This document shows, in pieces, positions 34,428 to 43,630 of a stretch of 64,000 nt of DNA (the stretch's first letter is position 1; each line of letters opens with the position of its first letter). The notes below the pieces were generated by a model. It was not told where the DNA came from and did not search any database. It saw nothing but the letters and a program-made list of their open reading frames with translations. The DNA lies in the NCBI RefSeq assembly GCF_006716745.1, contig NZ_VFPP01000001.1, forward strand, positions 7,885,386 through 7,949,385. Reading direction: 5' to 3'. Made by a program: the position numbers and the translations under genes. Source of the stretch: Saccharothrix saharensis. Its GTDB lineage: Bacteria; Actinomycetota; Actinomycetes; Mycobacteriales; Pseudonocardiaceae.

Positions 34428-34708
34428 CGTTCCACGCGGACCCGGCGGACCCCGTGTTCGCCGGGCACTACCCGGGCTTCCCGATCATGCCGGGGCTGTT
34501 CGTGCTCGACCACGTGCTGGCGACGCTGCCCGGGCACCGGGTCGTCGGGCTGGACCGGGCGAAGTTCCTGCGGCCGGTGTTCCCCGGCGACACGGTGACC
34601 GTCGAGGCGGACCTGACCCCGGAGGAGGACCACGTGCGGTGCGCGGCGAAGGTGTCCACCGGCGCGGGCGCGGTGGCGGAGTTCAAGCTGCGGCTGGTGG
34701 CGTCGTGA
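34424..34708 (+). CDS. FabZ/ApeP-like dehydratase subunit, His-bearing
   Basis: This 94-residue single hotdog protein has the FabZ helix motif GHYPGFPIMPGLFVLDH. The catalytic His (His15) is present, but the Glu 14 residues later is Asp29. It is much shorter than the roughly 145-residue FabZ. With the next gene, which has the Glu but not the His, it probably forms a heterodimeric 3-hydroxyacyl-ACP dehydratase, as reported for the ApeI/ApeP pair of aryl polyene pathways. It overlaps CLF and the partner gene by 4 bp each. Confidence 0.78.
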   Translation: MTFHADPADPVFAGHYPGFPIMPGLFVLDHVLATLPGHRVVGLDRAKFLRPVFPGDTVTVEADLTPEEDHVRCAAKVSTGAGAVAEFKLRLVAS

Positions 34709-35157
34709 CCGGCCTCGCGGGCATCCGGCGGATCATCCCGCACCGGTTCCCGGTGCTGCTGGTGGACCGGGTGTCCGAGGTGGAACCCGGGAGCGGCATC
34801 GTGACGCTGAAGGCGGTCAGCGGCCGTGAGCCGTGCTACGCGGACCCCGACGCCGCCGACGCGTACCCGCTGGGCCTGCTGATGGAGTCGTGGGCGCAGT
34901 CCGCGGTGCTGCTGACCCGGTGGGAGAACCCGAACCCGGACGTGCTGGCCGACAAGGTCGAGCTGATCAGCGGCATCCGCGACGTCGTCGTGCACGGCGA
35001 CGTGGTGCCCGGTGACGTGGTGGAGCACCACGTCCGGCTGGTCCGGGAGGTGTCCGACGCGGCGATCCTCGCGGGCCACAGCCTGGTCGCCGGGCGCAAG
35101 GTGCTGGAGATCGGCTCGTTCACGATGGCACGGCGCAGGGCGGAGGAACTGGCATGA
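34705..35157 (+). CDS. FabZ-like dehydratase subunit, Glu-bearing
   Basis: This 150-residue hotdog protein has the typical FabZ start IRRIIPHRFPVLLVDRVSEVEPG and the central helix GLLMESWAQSAVLL with the acid Glu61. The catalytic His is missing: the position 14 residues before Glu61 is Asp47 in CYADPDAADAY. It complements the preceding small subunit. Because FabZ active sites use His and Glu from different protomers, the pair could build one working site per heterodimer. It should make trans-enoyl-ACP in each PKS round. It is coupled to the ketoreductase gene by an ATGA overlap. Confidence 0.8.
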   Translation: MTGLAGIRRIIPHRFPVLLVDRVSEVEPGSGIVTLKAVSGREPCYADPDAADAYPLGLLMESWAQSAVLLTRWENPNPDVLADKVELISGIRDVVVHGDVVPGDVVEHHVRLVREVSDAAILAGHSLVAGRKVLEIGSFTMARRRAEELA

Positions 35158-35888
35158 GGCGCGTGGCGCTGGTGACCGGCGGGTCGCGGGGCATCGGGCA
35201 CCGGGTGGTGACCCGGCTCGCGCGGGACGGGTTCGACGTGGCGTTCTGCTACCAGTCGAACCGCGACGCCGCCGAGGTGGTGGAGAAGGAGGCCGTCGCG
35301 GCCGGCGCGGCCGTGTTCACCGCGCAGGTGGACGTGGCGGAGAAGGCCGAGGTGGACCGGTTCGTCAAGGACGCCGAGCGCGCGCTCGGGCCGCTGCACG
35401 CCGTGGTGTCGTGCGCGGGGATCGTGCGCGACAACCCGTTGGTGCTGCTGAAGTCCGACGACTGGCAGCGGGTGCTGCGGGTCAACCTCGACGGCACGTT
35501 CCACGTGGCCAAGGCCGCGGTGTTCGCGATGATGAAGCGCAAGGCGGGCTCGGTCGTGACGCTGTCGTCGGTGGCCGGGGTGTACGGCAACGCGGCGCAG
35601 ACGAACTACTCGGCGTCCAAGGCCGGGATCATCGGGTTCAGCAAGGCGTTGGCCAAGGAGGTCGGCAAGTACGGCATCCGGGTCAACGCGGTGGCGCCGG
35701 GGTTCATCGAGACCGACATGGTCTCGGGGCTCGGCCCCGACTTCGCGGCCCGCATGGCGGCGCAGATCCCGCTGGGGCGGTTCGGCCGGCCGGAGGAGGT
35801 GGCCGACCTGGTGTCGTTCCTGGCGTCGGACCGGGCTTCCTACGTGACGGGCCAGGTGTTCGGGGTCGACGGCGGGCTGGTGATCTGA
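35154..35888 (+). CDS. 3-oxoacyl-ACP reductase (FabG-type ketoreductase)
   Basis: This 244-residue short-chain dehydrogenase has the NADPH motif LVTGGSRGIGH (residues 7-16), a VSCAG segment in place of NNAG, and the catalytic Ser in TLSSVAG with Tyr and Lys in YSASKAG (about 150-156). The C-terminal PGFIETDM and VTGQVFGVDGGLVI are FabG-like. It should reduce each beta-keto intermediate on the PKS ACP so that the split dehydratase can make the double bond. The length is standard. It is translationally coupled to the dehydratase gene. Confidence 0.92.
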   Translation: MRRVALVTGGSRGIGHRVVTRLARDGFDVAFCYQSNRDAAEVVEKEAVAAGAAVFTAQVDVAEKAEVDRFVKDAERALGPLHAVVSCAGIVRDNPLVLLKSDDWQRVLRVNLDGTFHVAKAAVFAMMKRKAGSVVTLSSVAGVYGNAAQTNYSASKAGIIGFSKALAKEVGKYGIRVNAVAPGFIETDMVSGLGPDFAARMAAQIPLGRFGRPEEVADLVSFLASDRASYVTGQVFGVDGGLVI

Positions 35889-35889
35889 G

Positions 35890-36588
35890 GTGGCGCGCGG
35901 ACCCCGGTTCTACTTCTCGCTGCGCAGCCCGTACTCGTGGTTGGCCCACCACGACCTGCTCGGGCTGTACCCGGACGTGGCGGACGCGGTCGAGTGGGCG
36001 CCGTTCTGGGAGCCCGACCCGCGCAACGAGCGGGCGTTGGCGGAACGCGGCGAGCAGTTCCCGTACGCGGCGATGTCGCGCGCGAAGCACTTCTACATCC
36101 TGCAGGACGTGGCCCGGTTGGCGGCGGCGCGCGGGTTGGCGCTGGAGTGGCCGGTGGACCGCGAGCCGGTCTGGGAGATCCCGCACCTGGGGTACCTGGT
36201 GGCGTCGGGCTCCGGTCTGGGCCGGGAGTACGTCGCGGCGGCGTACCGGGCGCGGTGGGAGCAGGGGCGGGACATCTGCTCCCGGGAGACGGTCGGGCAG
36301 ATCGCGGCGGAGCTGGGGCTGAACCCGGCCGAGGTCGCGGGGGCGAGCGACGACCCGGAGCTGCGGGCGCGGGGCGTGGAGCTGCTCATGGACGTGTGCG
36401 AGGACGGTGCGTTCGGCGTGCCGTTCTTCGTGCACCGGTTCACCCGGTTCTGGGGCGTGGACCGGTTGCCGGACTTCGTGGCGCACGTGCGGTCGAAGCT
36501 CACGCCGGCGGCGGCGCTGCCCGCGTCGTCGAGTGCGGTGGGGGTGGGGCGTTCGTCCGACGAGGGGCACGCGGGCGGCTGCGGGTGA
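35890..36588 (+). CDS. HCCA isomerase / GST-kappa-like DsbA-fold protein
   Basis: This 232-residue thioredoxin-fold protein of the 2-hydroxychromene-2-carboxylate isomerase group carries FYFSLRSPYSWLA at the N-terminus, with Ser in place of the DsbA CxxC, and GAFGVPFFVHRFTRFWGVDRL near the C-terminus (cis-Pro loop). HCCA isomerases use glutathione to isomerise double bonds. In a polyene operon a role in cis-trans isomerisation of the polyene chain is a reasonable inference. It is the last gene of the PKS operon, starting 1 bp after the ketoreductase stop. The last 30 residues are low-complexity. Confidence 0.7.
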   Translation: MARGPRFYFSLRSPYSWLAHHDLLGLYPDVADAVEWAPFWEPDPRNERALAERGEQFPYAAMSRAKHFYILQDVARLAAARGLALEWPVDREPVWEIPHLGYLVASGSGLGREYVAAAYRARWEQGRDICSRETVGQIAAELGLNPAEVAGASDDPELRARGVELLMDVCEDGAFGVPFFVHRFTRFWGVDRLPDFVAHVRSKLTPAAALPASSSAVGVGRSSDEGHAGGCG

Positions 36589-36604
36589 TCTCGTGAGGTG
36601 TCCC

Positions 36605-36692
36605 GAGCGTTGAATTCGGGGGTCCTGAGCGTAGGACTCTCGGGACCTGAGGGTTCGACTCTCGGGACCTGAGGGTTCGACACGCGGGTCAG
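36605..36692. repeat. four tandem 22-bp repeats
   Basis: Four units of 22 bp follow the form GAGnGTTnGAnTC plus GGGnCCT (36605-36626, 36627-36648, 36649-36670, 36671-36692). The inner words alternate GTTGAATTC, GTAGGACTC, GTTCGACTC and GTTCGACAC. They fill the gap between the PKS operon and the convergent large regulator, overlapping its stop codon. The same family appears as an inverted pair at 45883-46072. It may act as a bidirectional terminator or be a dispersed mobile repeat. Confidence 0.75.
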
Positions 36693-39600
36693 CGGGGGAG
36701 GGCGCTGCGGAGTTCGGCGCGGGTGGTGGTGGCCAGTCTGGTGTGCGCCTCGCGCACGAGGGTCCGCACCTCGTCCAGGGTGAGCACCATGCCGTGGGCG
36801 ATCTCGGCCTCCGAACGGCCGTCGGCGGTCAACCGGGCCACCCGGGCCAGGTGCGGCGGGAGGGCGTTGCCGCGCGGTGGGGCGGCGGGCGTGACGCCGG
36901 TGGCCGCCAGGTGGCGCGCGATGACCTCGCGCAGGGCGAGCGCGCCGCACTCGTCCGCCAGCGAGAGGGCTTCGGTCAGCGTGCGGCGGGCGTCGGCGGT
37001 GTGCCCCGAGCGGAGCCGGGCCCGACCCAGGTCGGCCAGGGATCGCAGGTAGTGCCCGCGGTTCGGTCCGTCGCACAGCAGGCGGACCGATTCCACCAGG
37101 GGCTCGGGATCGTCGGTCACGGCCGCCAGGACGCGCAACGCCTGCCCCCGCGCGACGGGGTCGCCCGACCGGTCGGCCTGCTGGCGTGCGGTGTCGGCGA
37201 CCTCCCGCGCCTCGGCCGGCGCGGAGGGGCGCAGGGCCAGGGCCAGCTCACCGCGCCACGGGAACACCGCCGGGTTGGTCACGGGCGCGGCGTCCAGGCG
37301 GCGGCCCACGTCGCGCAGCACGCCGACCGCCCGGCCGTGGTGGCCCTCGGCCCGGAGCAGCGCGCCGATCGCGATCCCCGGTTCGGGCAGGATCACGGCG
37401 TCCGGCCTGCCGTCGAGGTAGTCGCCGCGCCGCCCCACCACGCCGGCCCGCGCGACGTCGCCGCGGGCCAGGAGCGCCTCGACCAGGGTGCCGGTGGCGA
37501 ACCACTCCGCGGGTGTCCCGGCACCGCTGCGGCGCGCCAGGCGCAGGGCGATCCCGGCGTCGGCCACGGCGTCGGTCACCCGGCCGCACTCCAGCGCGGA
37601 CCGGCCCCGGTTGGCGTGGGCGAAGGCGAGGTGCGCGCCGCGCCAGCCGTCGCGCTCGAACTCCTCGACGGCCCGGTCGAACAACTCCCGCGCGACGGCC
37701 GGCTCACCGGAGTACTGGAGCGTGAACGCGGTGATGGTGGCGACCTCCATGCCCTTGTCCACGTCGGCGAACACCACGCCGCTCGCGGTGACGCGGCGGA
37801 TCGCGGCGAGGCTCTCGGTCCGCGGCCGGCCGCGCAGCACGAGGCTCCACGCGTGCAGCGTGATCAGCAGCCGCTCCACGTAGGTCCCGCCGCTCAACGG
37901 CGGCGCGATCCGGTCGAGCAGGCGCATCCGGTCGGCCCGCAGCGGGTCGTCGGCCCACCACGCGGCCCACAGCAGCTGCTCGGCCAACGCCCGCTGCCTC
38001 GGGCCCTCCTCCGCGCAGCGGTCGATCGCGGTGTCGAGCAGGCGCACGCCCCGACCGAGCTGGTGGGCGTAGCCGTGGGTCTTGGCCAGCGCCACGGCGG
38101 CTTCCACGCGCGAGGCGTCGTCGGTGGCCAGCTCGTAGGCGGCGTGCAGCTCGGGCAACGCCGCCGCGACCTGCCCCAGGGCCAACGCCTGGCCGTGGCG
38201 CAGCCGCAGGCGCGCCCGCAGTCGCGGCGGCGGCGGCTCCTCGACCGCGCGCCTGAGGTACCGCGCGGCCGTCGCGGACAGCCCGGACGCCCACGCGGCC
38301 TCGGCCGCCGCGCTCATCCGGTCGACCACCCACGGGTCGCCGGCGGCGTGCACGTCGAGCAGGTGCGCGGCGATCAGGTCGGGCGCGGCGCCCAGGTCGT
38401 GCAGGAGCCGGGCGGCGGCGAGGTGGGCGTCGCTGCGCCGTGACGGGTCCACGGCGTCGTACACCGCGCTGCGGATGATCGGGTGTTGGAAGTCGACGGT
38501 CGGACCGGGCGTGAGGATCGCCGCGCGGCACAGCCGGTCGTACTCGCGCTTCGCCGCGTCGGGGGTCAGCGAGGCGAGCCGGGCGGCGTGGTCGAGCGAG
38601 CCGCCCGGGCCGAGCACCGCGATGGCCTGCGCCAACCGGCGGGCGTCGGGGCCGAGCCCGTCGAGGCGTTCGTTGAGGTGCAGCACGACGTGGTGCGGTG
38701 TGAGCGTGCCGACCTCCTCGGCGTGGGACGCGGTGGGACTCAGGCCGCGTTCCCGGGCGACGTCCAGCATCCGTCGCAGGTAGAACGGGTTGCCGCCGCT
38801 GCGGTCGAGGAACGCCGCGCAGAACCGCTCGTCCGCGGCGCCGGGGGAGGGCAGGGCGCGGTCGATGAGCGCGCGCACGGCGTCGGACCCGAGCGCGCGC
38901 GGGCGCACGACCTCCGTGGCGCGCAACGCGATGCGGGCCAACGTCGCCGCGTGCCGTTCGTGGGGCCGGTGCGCCAGCAGCACCACGACCGGCAGCCCGG
39001 TGAGCCGCCCGCCGAGGAAGTCCAGCCACGCCAACGACTCGTCGTCGAGCCAGTGCGCGTCGTCGACCGCCAGCAACAGCCCTTCCTCCGCACGGCCACC
39101 GCCCACGAGGGAGGTCGCGTTCACGAGGAGCCAGTACAGCGCCTCGGTCAGGCCGATCATCGAGTCGGGGCCGCGCCGACCGGCCCGCGGCACGCCGAGC
39201 GGCACGCGCGCGAACTCCGCCGCGCCCGCGAACAGGGCCTGCCGCTCGCGGTCGGTGCGACCGGTGACCCAGCGCGTCAGCAAGGACCGGACCGCGCCGA
39301 ACGCCATCGTCTGGTCCCGCTGGCTGCCCCGGGCCGCGAGCGGCACGACACCGCGCACGGCGGCTTCCGCGCACACCCGGGCGACGAGCTCGGACTTGCC
39401 GATCCCGGCGGGCCCTTCGACCACGACGGTGGCGCCTTCCCGCGCCCGGACCGCGTCCAGCACGGCCGAGCAACGGGCCAGGTCGTCGTCGCGGTCCAGG
39501 ATGCCCGCGTCGGCGGCCGTGTGGCCGGGCAGGCGCAGCGCGTGCAGGACGCGCCGCACGTCCAGTGGCGCGTGTCCGCCGGCGCGCGCGGTCACCACGC

Positions 39601-39787
39601 ACCCGTTGACGACCTTGGCCACGAACTCGGCCCGCGGCCGCCGTTTGCCCGACATCACCTCGGAGAACGTGGCGGCGGAGACACCGCTGCGCCGGGCCAG
39701 CACCCCGTCCGAGGGCGCGCCGACCACGCGTTGCAAGGTGCGCAGCTGCCGTCTCAGGTGCTCGTCGTGGGGTTCCGCCTCGACCAT
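36689..39787 (-). CDS. large AAA-type LuxR-like regulator with N-terminal XRE-like HTH
   Basis: This 1032-residue regulator resembles the LAL/STAND group. An XRE-like helix-turn-helix lies at about residues 15-60 (LARRSGVSAATFSEVMSGKRRPRAEFVAKV). An ATPase domain follows with Walker A EGPAGIGKS (124-132) and Walker B LLLAVDDAHWLDDES (about 250), then about 500 residues of TPR-like helices. The C-terminal segment RLTADGRSEAEIAHGMVLTLDEVRTLV looks like a weakened LuxR helix-turn-helix. The ATG was chosen because family-like sequence starts there; the frame stays open upstream. It is a likely second level of cluster control. Confidence 0.78.
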   Translation of the reverse strand: MVEAEPHDEHLRRQLRTLQRVVGAPSDGVLARRSGVSAATFSEVMSGKRRPRAEFVAKVVNGCVVTARAGGHAPLDVRRVLHALRLPGHTAADAGILDRDDDLARCSAVLDAVRAREGATVVVEGPAGIGKSELVARVCAEAAVRGVVPLAARGSQRDQTMAFGAVRSLLTRWVTGRTDRERQALFAGAAEFARVPLGVPRAGRRGPDSMIGLTEALYWLLVNATSLVGGGRAEEGLLLAVDDAHWLDDESLAWLDFLGGRLTGLPVVVLLAHRPHERHAATLARIALRATEVVRPRALGSDAVRALIDRALPSPGAADERFCAAFLDRSGGNPFYLRRMLDVARERGLSPTASHAEEVGTLTPHHVVLHLNERLDGLGPDARRLAQAIAVLGPGGSLDHAARLASLTPDAAKREYDRLCRAAILTPGPTVDFQHPIIRSAVYDAVDPSRRSDAHLAAARLLHDLGAAPDLIAAHLLDVHAAGDPWVVDRMSAAAEAAWASGLSATAARYLRRAVEEPPPPRLRARLRLRHGQALALGQVAAALPELHAAYELATDDASRVEAAVALAKTHGYAHQLGRGVRLLDTAIDRCAEEGPRQRALAEQLLWAAWWADDPLRADRMRLLDRIAPPLSGGTYVERLLITLHAWSLVLRGRPRTESLAAIRRVTASGVVFADVDKGMEVATITAFTLQYSGEPAVARELFDRAVEEFERDGWRGAHLAFAHANRGRSALECGRVTDAVADAGIALRLARRSGAGTPAEWFATGTLVEALLARGDVARAGVVGRRGDYLDGRPDAVILPEPGIAIGALLRAEGHHGRAVGVLRDVGRRLDAAPVTNPAVFPWRGELALALRPSAPAEAREVADTARQQADRSGDPVARGQALRVLAAVTDDPEPLVESVRLLCDGPNRGHYLRSLADLGRARLRSGHTADARRTLTEALSLADECGALALREVIARHLAATGVTPAAPPRGNALPPHLARVARLTADGRSEAEIAHGMVLTLDEVRTLVREAHTRLATTTRAELRSALPR

Positions 39788-40183
39788 GTCCGCCCTCCCG
39801 CGGGCCGTCCGTCGTCCGGTCGGGGTAGCCGCCGACGGGGGATCCGTTCGGTTCTTCGACGTGGCCGGCGGCTCCGGCCGCCCCCGGCCCAGACTTCGCC
39901 ACGACGCCCAGGATCCACCCAGCGAGCCGTTCCCGTGACCGATTGGCGAAGCCGCGGTGGCGACCGCGACCCGGTCGCCGCCCGGTTGCGCCCCTGACGC
40001 GGTGACTGCGCCCGGATGGCGCAGCACGGGGTGGGCGACCCCGTCGCGGTGGCAGGGACCGCGGCGGGGAACGGCCGGCCCCGCGCCACGGCCCGGTGGC
40101 GCGGGGCCGGTACCCGTGCCCGGCGGGAGCCGGTGGCCGCCCGCCGGGCGCGGGACCCGTGATGAAGCGGTTAAGCTGTTGCG
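39788..40183. other. 396-bp divergent promoter region
   Basis: This region lies between the large regulator and a Gfo/Idh gene. It has no supported gene and no SARP-type heptamers. TAAGCT (40172-40177) sits 6 nt before the oxidoreductase GTG with no ribosome binding site between, which suggests a -10 box of a leaderless transcript. No clear operator was found. Confidence 0.4.
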
Positions 40184-41170
40184 GTGCAGCCGTTGCGTTG
40201 GGGTGTTCTCGGGGCCACGGCCCACATCGCCGGCAGGGTGCTGCCCGCGATCCACCGGACCGCGGGCAACGCGGTGGTGGCCGTGGCGAGCCGGGAGGGC
40301 AGGCGGGCGGCGGCCGAAGAGGTGGCGCGGCCGTTCGGGGCACGCGTGCACGACGGGTACGACGCCCTGCTGGCGGACCCGGACGTCGACGCCGTGTACA
40401 TCGCCCTGCCCAACACGCAGCACGTGCCGTGGACGTTGCGCGCGTTGGACGTGGGCAAGCACGTACTGGTGGAGAAGCCGATGGCGCTGTCCGAAGAGGA
40501 CTGCGTGCGCGTCGAACGCGCCGCCGCCGACCTCGTGGTCGTGGAGGCGTACATGTACCGCTTCCACCCGCAGCAGCGGCGTGCCGCCGCACTGCTGGCC
40601 TCCGGTGAGATCGGCGAACTGCGGGTGGTGCGGTCGGCGTTCGCGTACCCGACCGCCGCGGCGGGCAACATCCGGTTCGACCCGGCGCTCGGCGGCGGCG
40701 CGACGTGGGACGTCGGCTGCTACGCGTTCGACGTGCCGCTGTGGGCGTTCGACGCCGCGCCCCGCGCCGTGCGGGCGCGGTTCCACTCGCGCGAGGTCGA
40801 CCTGAGCGCGGTGGCGGTGCTCGACTTCGGCGACGGCCGCTCGGCCGTGCTGGACTACAGCCTCGAGTACGGGCCGCGCGCCGCCTACGAGTTCCAGGGC
40901 ACGCGCGGTTCGCTCTCGGTGCGCAACGCGTGGACCCGGTCCGACGAGGAAGGCCTGATCACGGTCGTCACGCTGGACGGCGTGCGCGAGGAGGTCGTGC
41001 CGGCCTCCGACGCCTACGAGCACCAGGCCGCCGCGTTCGCCGCGGCCGTGCGGGACAAGGTCCCGCCGCTGGTGTCGCTCGCCCACTCCGCGCGCACCGC
41101 CCGGGTCGGCGAGGCGCTGGTGCGGTCGGCCGCGGCCGGCGTCGAAGTGGACCTCCGACGCCGGCCGTGA
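40184..41170 (+). CDS. Gfo/Idh/MocA family oxidoreductase
   Basis: This 328-residue NAD(P)-dependent oxidoreductase has a Rossmann N-terminus (LRWGVLGATAHIAGRVLPAI), the signature HVLVEKPMALSEEDC (Lys about residue 94) and a C-terminal alpha/beta substrate domain with GGGATWDVGCYAFDVPLWAF. The family oxidises or reduces sugars, inositols and imine or amino-acid-like substrates. In the cluster it may tailor the product or a sugar, but no other sugar genes are seen. The GTG start appears leaderless. It converges on the ABC permease gene, with 18 bp between stops. Confidence 0.8.
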   Translation: MQPLRWGVLGATAHIAGRVLPAIHRTAGNAVVAVASREGRRAAAEEVARPFGARVHDGYDALLADPDVDAVYIALPNTQHVPWTLRALDVGKHVLVEKPMALSEEDCVRVERAAADLVVVEAYMYRFHPQQRRAAALLASGEIGELRVVRSAFAYPTAAAGNIRFDPALGGGATWDVGCYAFDVPLWAFDAAPRAVRARFHSREVDLSAVAVLDFGDGRSAVLDYSLEYGPRAAYEFQGTRGSLSVRNAWTRSDEEGLITVVTLDGVREEVVPASDAYEHQAAAFAAAVRDKVPPLVSLAHSARTARVGEALVRSAAAGVEVDLRRRP

Positions 41171-41188
41171 CACGGCTGCCGTGAGGAC

Positions 41189-43630
41189 TCAGTCCAGCGC
41201 CGCCGCGGCTTCCACCGGGGGAGTGCGCAGCACGTACGCCGTGGACAGCACGGTGGACAGCAGCGTGAGCCCGGTCGCCGACCCCACCACGACCAGGTAG
41301 ATGCCGATCGGGCCCTGCGGCCAGTAGGTGCCGTTCAACGCGATGGCGAACGGCACGAGCGTCACCAGGGACACGATCGCGCCCAGGAGGACGCCGCCCA
41401 ACGAGATCACCACCGACTCCATGCCGACCATGCGCAGGATCTGCCCGTGCGTGGCGCCGATGAGCCGTTGCAGCGCGAACTCGCGCCGCCGTTCACCGGT
41501 CGCGATGACCAGCGTGTTCACCAGCGAGATCACCGTGTACGCCAGGATCATGCCGACCAGCAGGTAGTTCACCCACGCACCCGTCTGCTCGCCGCCGCCG
41601 CCCGCGGCCAGCGCCTGTTCGCGGTCGGCCACCTCCAGTTCCGGGTGCCGTTCGGCCAACGGCGCCAGCGCCGACTCCGGGCCCTTCACCAGGACCTGGG
41701 ACGCCTGCCCGCCGGTGGTGTGCGCGACGACCAGCTCCGCGGGCATCAGCGCCGCGTCGAACGAGCCCGTGTGCACGGCCGCGACCTCCAGGTCGACCTC
41801 CGCGCCGTCGCCGAGCCTCATCCGGACGGAGTCGCCGACGGCCGCGCCCAGCTCCTCGGCCCACCCGGTCGGCAACGCCACCGACTCGCCGCGCAGGTCG
41901 TCCAACGACCCGGAGGTGACGTCCACGCCCATCGTGCGCGTGACACCGTCGGGCGTCACACCGAGCACGGTGATCTCGTCGTCGCCGTCACCGTGGTGGG
42001 GGAAGTACGCCTCGGTGTCGACCACCGCCGACGCCGCCTCCACCCCCGGCAGCGCGCGGATCTCGTCCACCACCTCCAGCGGCACGCCACCGGTCGAGCT
42101 GGTCACCACGGCGTCGGCCCGCAGGCTCTCCGCGAACGCCCCGGACGCCGCACCCGCCTGCGTGGTCTGGAGGTAGATCAACGCGGTGGCCAGGCCCGTG
42201 GCGAGCATGACGGGCGTGATGGCGCCGGCCACGCGGACCCGCCGTGCCCGGGTGTTGAGCACCGCGAGGTAGCCGGACAGGCCGGAGAACGCGCGCACGG
42301 GCCACCGCAGGACCGCGATCAGCACCCGGGCCGCGCCGGGGGAGAGCAGGGCGATGCCCGACGCCCACAGCATCGCCGTCGGACCGGCCGTGCTCGCCGC
42401 CACGGGACCGTCCATGACCAGCGCGGTGATAATGCTCAACGCCGTGCCGCCGCCCAGGCACAGCAACGCGAACACCAGCCGCGGCACGCTGAACCAGCGC
42501 GTCTGCAGGCTGGCCGCCGTCAACGCCTCGGTCGGCCGGGCCACCGCCGCGCCGCGGCCCGCGACGAACGCCGCGACCAGGGCGCTGAGCAGTGAGATGC
42601 CGACCCCGGCGACCACGGGCACCCAACCCTGCCGGTACGCCATCTGCCGCGGCGCGACGCCCGCGCCGGCCAGCTGCCCCAGCAGCCACTCGCCGAGGTA
42701 CCCGCTCACCGGCCAGCCGAGCGCCGTCGCGAGCACCGCCACGAACGCCGTCTCGCCCAGCACCAGCCGGCGCAGCTGGCCCGGCGTCGTGCCGATGGCC
42801 CGCAGCAACGCCATCTCGCGGTGCCGCTGCTGCACGGACAGGCCGAGCGTGCCCGCCACGACGAACATCGCGACCATGATCGCCAGACCGCCGAAGACCG
42901 CGGACAGCGTGATGATCGCCTCGCCGCCGCCCTGCGTGTCCGGGAACTCGGCGCGCCCGCGCTCGTCACCCGCGAGCACGGCGACGTCCCGGTCGGCGAC
43001 GGCGGCCGTGAGCGCGTCGCGCACGCCGTCGGCCGTCGCGCCCGGTTCGAGCAGCACGCCGATCAGGTCCACCTTGCCGGGCTTGGCGTACAGCCGCCGT
43101 GCCTCGTCGTCGGCGAAGAACACCGCCTTCGCGTCGACCGGGGCCTTCGCGACGCCCACCACTCGGTAGTCGGCGGTCTTCGAGCCGATCCGCAACGCGA
43201 CCGTGCCGCCGAGGCCGACCCCGGAGTTCGCGTCCACCACGACCTCGCCCGGACCCTGAGGCGCACGGCCCGAGTCCACCGAGTACGGCGCGAGCCGTGC
43301 GCCGGACCACGTGTGGCCGGTCGCCTCCGCGCCGTCGGGCAGGGTCACCGGGAACGCCACGTCGGGGACGACCTCGGCGACACCGTCCACGTCCGCGGCC
43401 TTCGCCGCCAGCGCGGCGTCGACCGGGGAGCGTTCCAGGTAGGACGGGTCGCCGGTGACGACCAGCGGCGCGGCCGCGAGCCGTTGCGGCGGCACGGCGT
43501 CGCGGATGCCGGTCTCCATCAGGCCGCCGCAGGCCATCACGATCGCCGCACCGAGGAACAGCGCGATGAACGAGGCGGCGAAACCGCCGATCCGGTGGCG
43601 CAGGGTGCGCAGGGCGAGGCGCAGCATCAT
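41189..43630 (-). CDS. ABC exporter permease, FtsX/MacB-like
   Basis: This 813-residue permease has two FtsX-type repeats. An N-terminal helix (GFAASFIALFLGAAIVMACGG) and large extracytoplasmic domain precede helices near residues 245-380 (GLAIMVAMFVVAGTLGL, TAFVAVLATALGWPV), and a second set follows at about 420-800 ending in GIYLVVVGSATGLTLLSTVLSTAYVLR. Such proteins extrude peptides or lipids with a LolD/MacB-type ATPase rather than import. The ATG overlaps the stop of the ATPase gene (ATGA). It is the likely export and self-resistance unit for the cluster product. Confidence 0.88.
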   Translation of the reverse strand: MMLRLALRTLRHRIGGFAASFIALFLGAAIVMACGGLMETGIRDAVPPQRLAAAPLVVTGDPSYLERSPVDAALAAKAADVDGVAEVVPDVAFPVTLPDGAEATGHTWSGARLAPYSVDSGRAPQGPGEVVVDANSGVGLGGTVALRIGSKTADYRVVGVAKAPVDAKAVFFADDEARRLYAKPGKVDLIGVLLEPGATADGVRDALTAAVADRDVAVLAGDERGRAEFPDTQGGGEAIITLSAVFGGLAIMVAMFVVAGTLGLSVQQRHREMALLRAIGTTPGQLRRLVLGETAFVAVLATALGWPVSGYLGEWLLGQLAGAGVAPRQMAYRQGWVPVVAGVGISLLSALVAAFVAGRGAAVARPTEALTAASLQTRWFSVPRLVFALLCLGGGTALSIITALVMDGPVAASTAGPTAMLWASGIALLSPGAARVLIAVLRWPVRAFSGLSGYLAVLNTRARRVRVAGAITPVMLATGLATALIYLQTTQAGAASGAFAESLRADAVVTSSTGGVPLEVVDEIRALPGVEAASAVVDTEAYFPHHGDGDDEITVLGVTPDGVTRTMGVDVTSGSLDDLRGESVALPTGWAEELGAAVGDSVRMRLGDGAEVDLEVAAVHTGSFDAALMPAELVVAHTTGGQASQVLVKGPESALAPLAERHPELEVADREQALAAGGGGEQTGAWVNYLLVGMILAYTVISLVNTLVIATGERRREFALQRLIGATHGQILRMVGMESVVISLGGVLLGAIVSLVTLVPFAIALNGTYWPQGPIGIYLVVVGSATGLTLLSTVLSTAYVLRTPPVEAAAALD

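Noticed and set aside
36605..36692. CRISPR-like array
   Set aside because: The units are head-to-tail with no spacers, the sequence varies inside the unit, and no cas genes are present.
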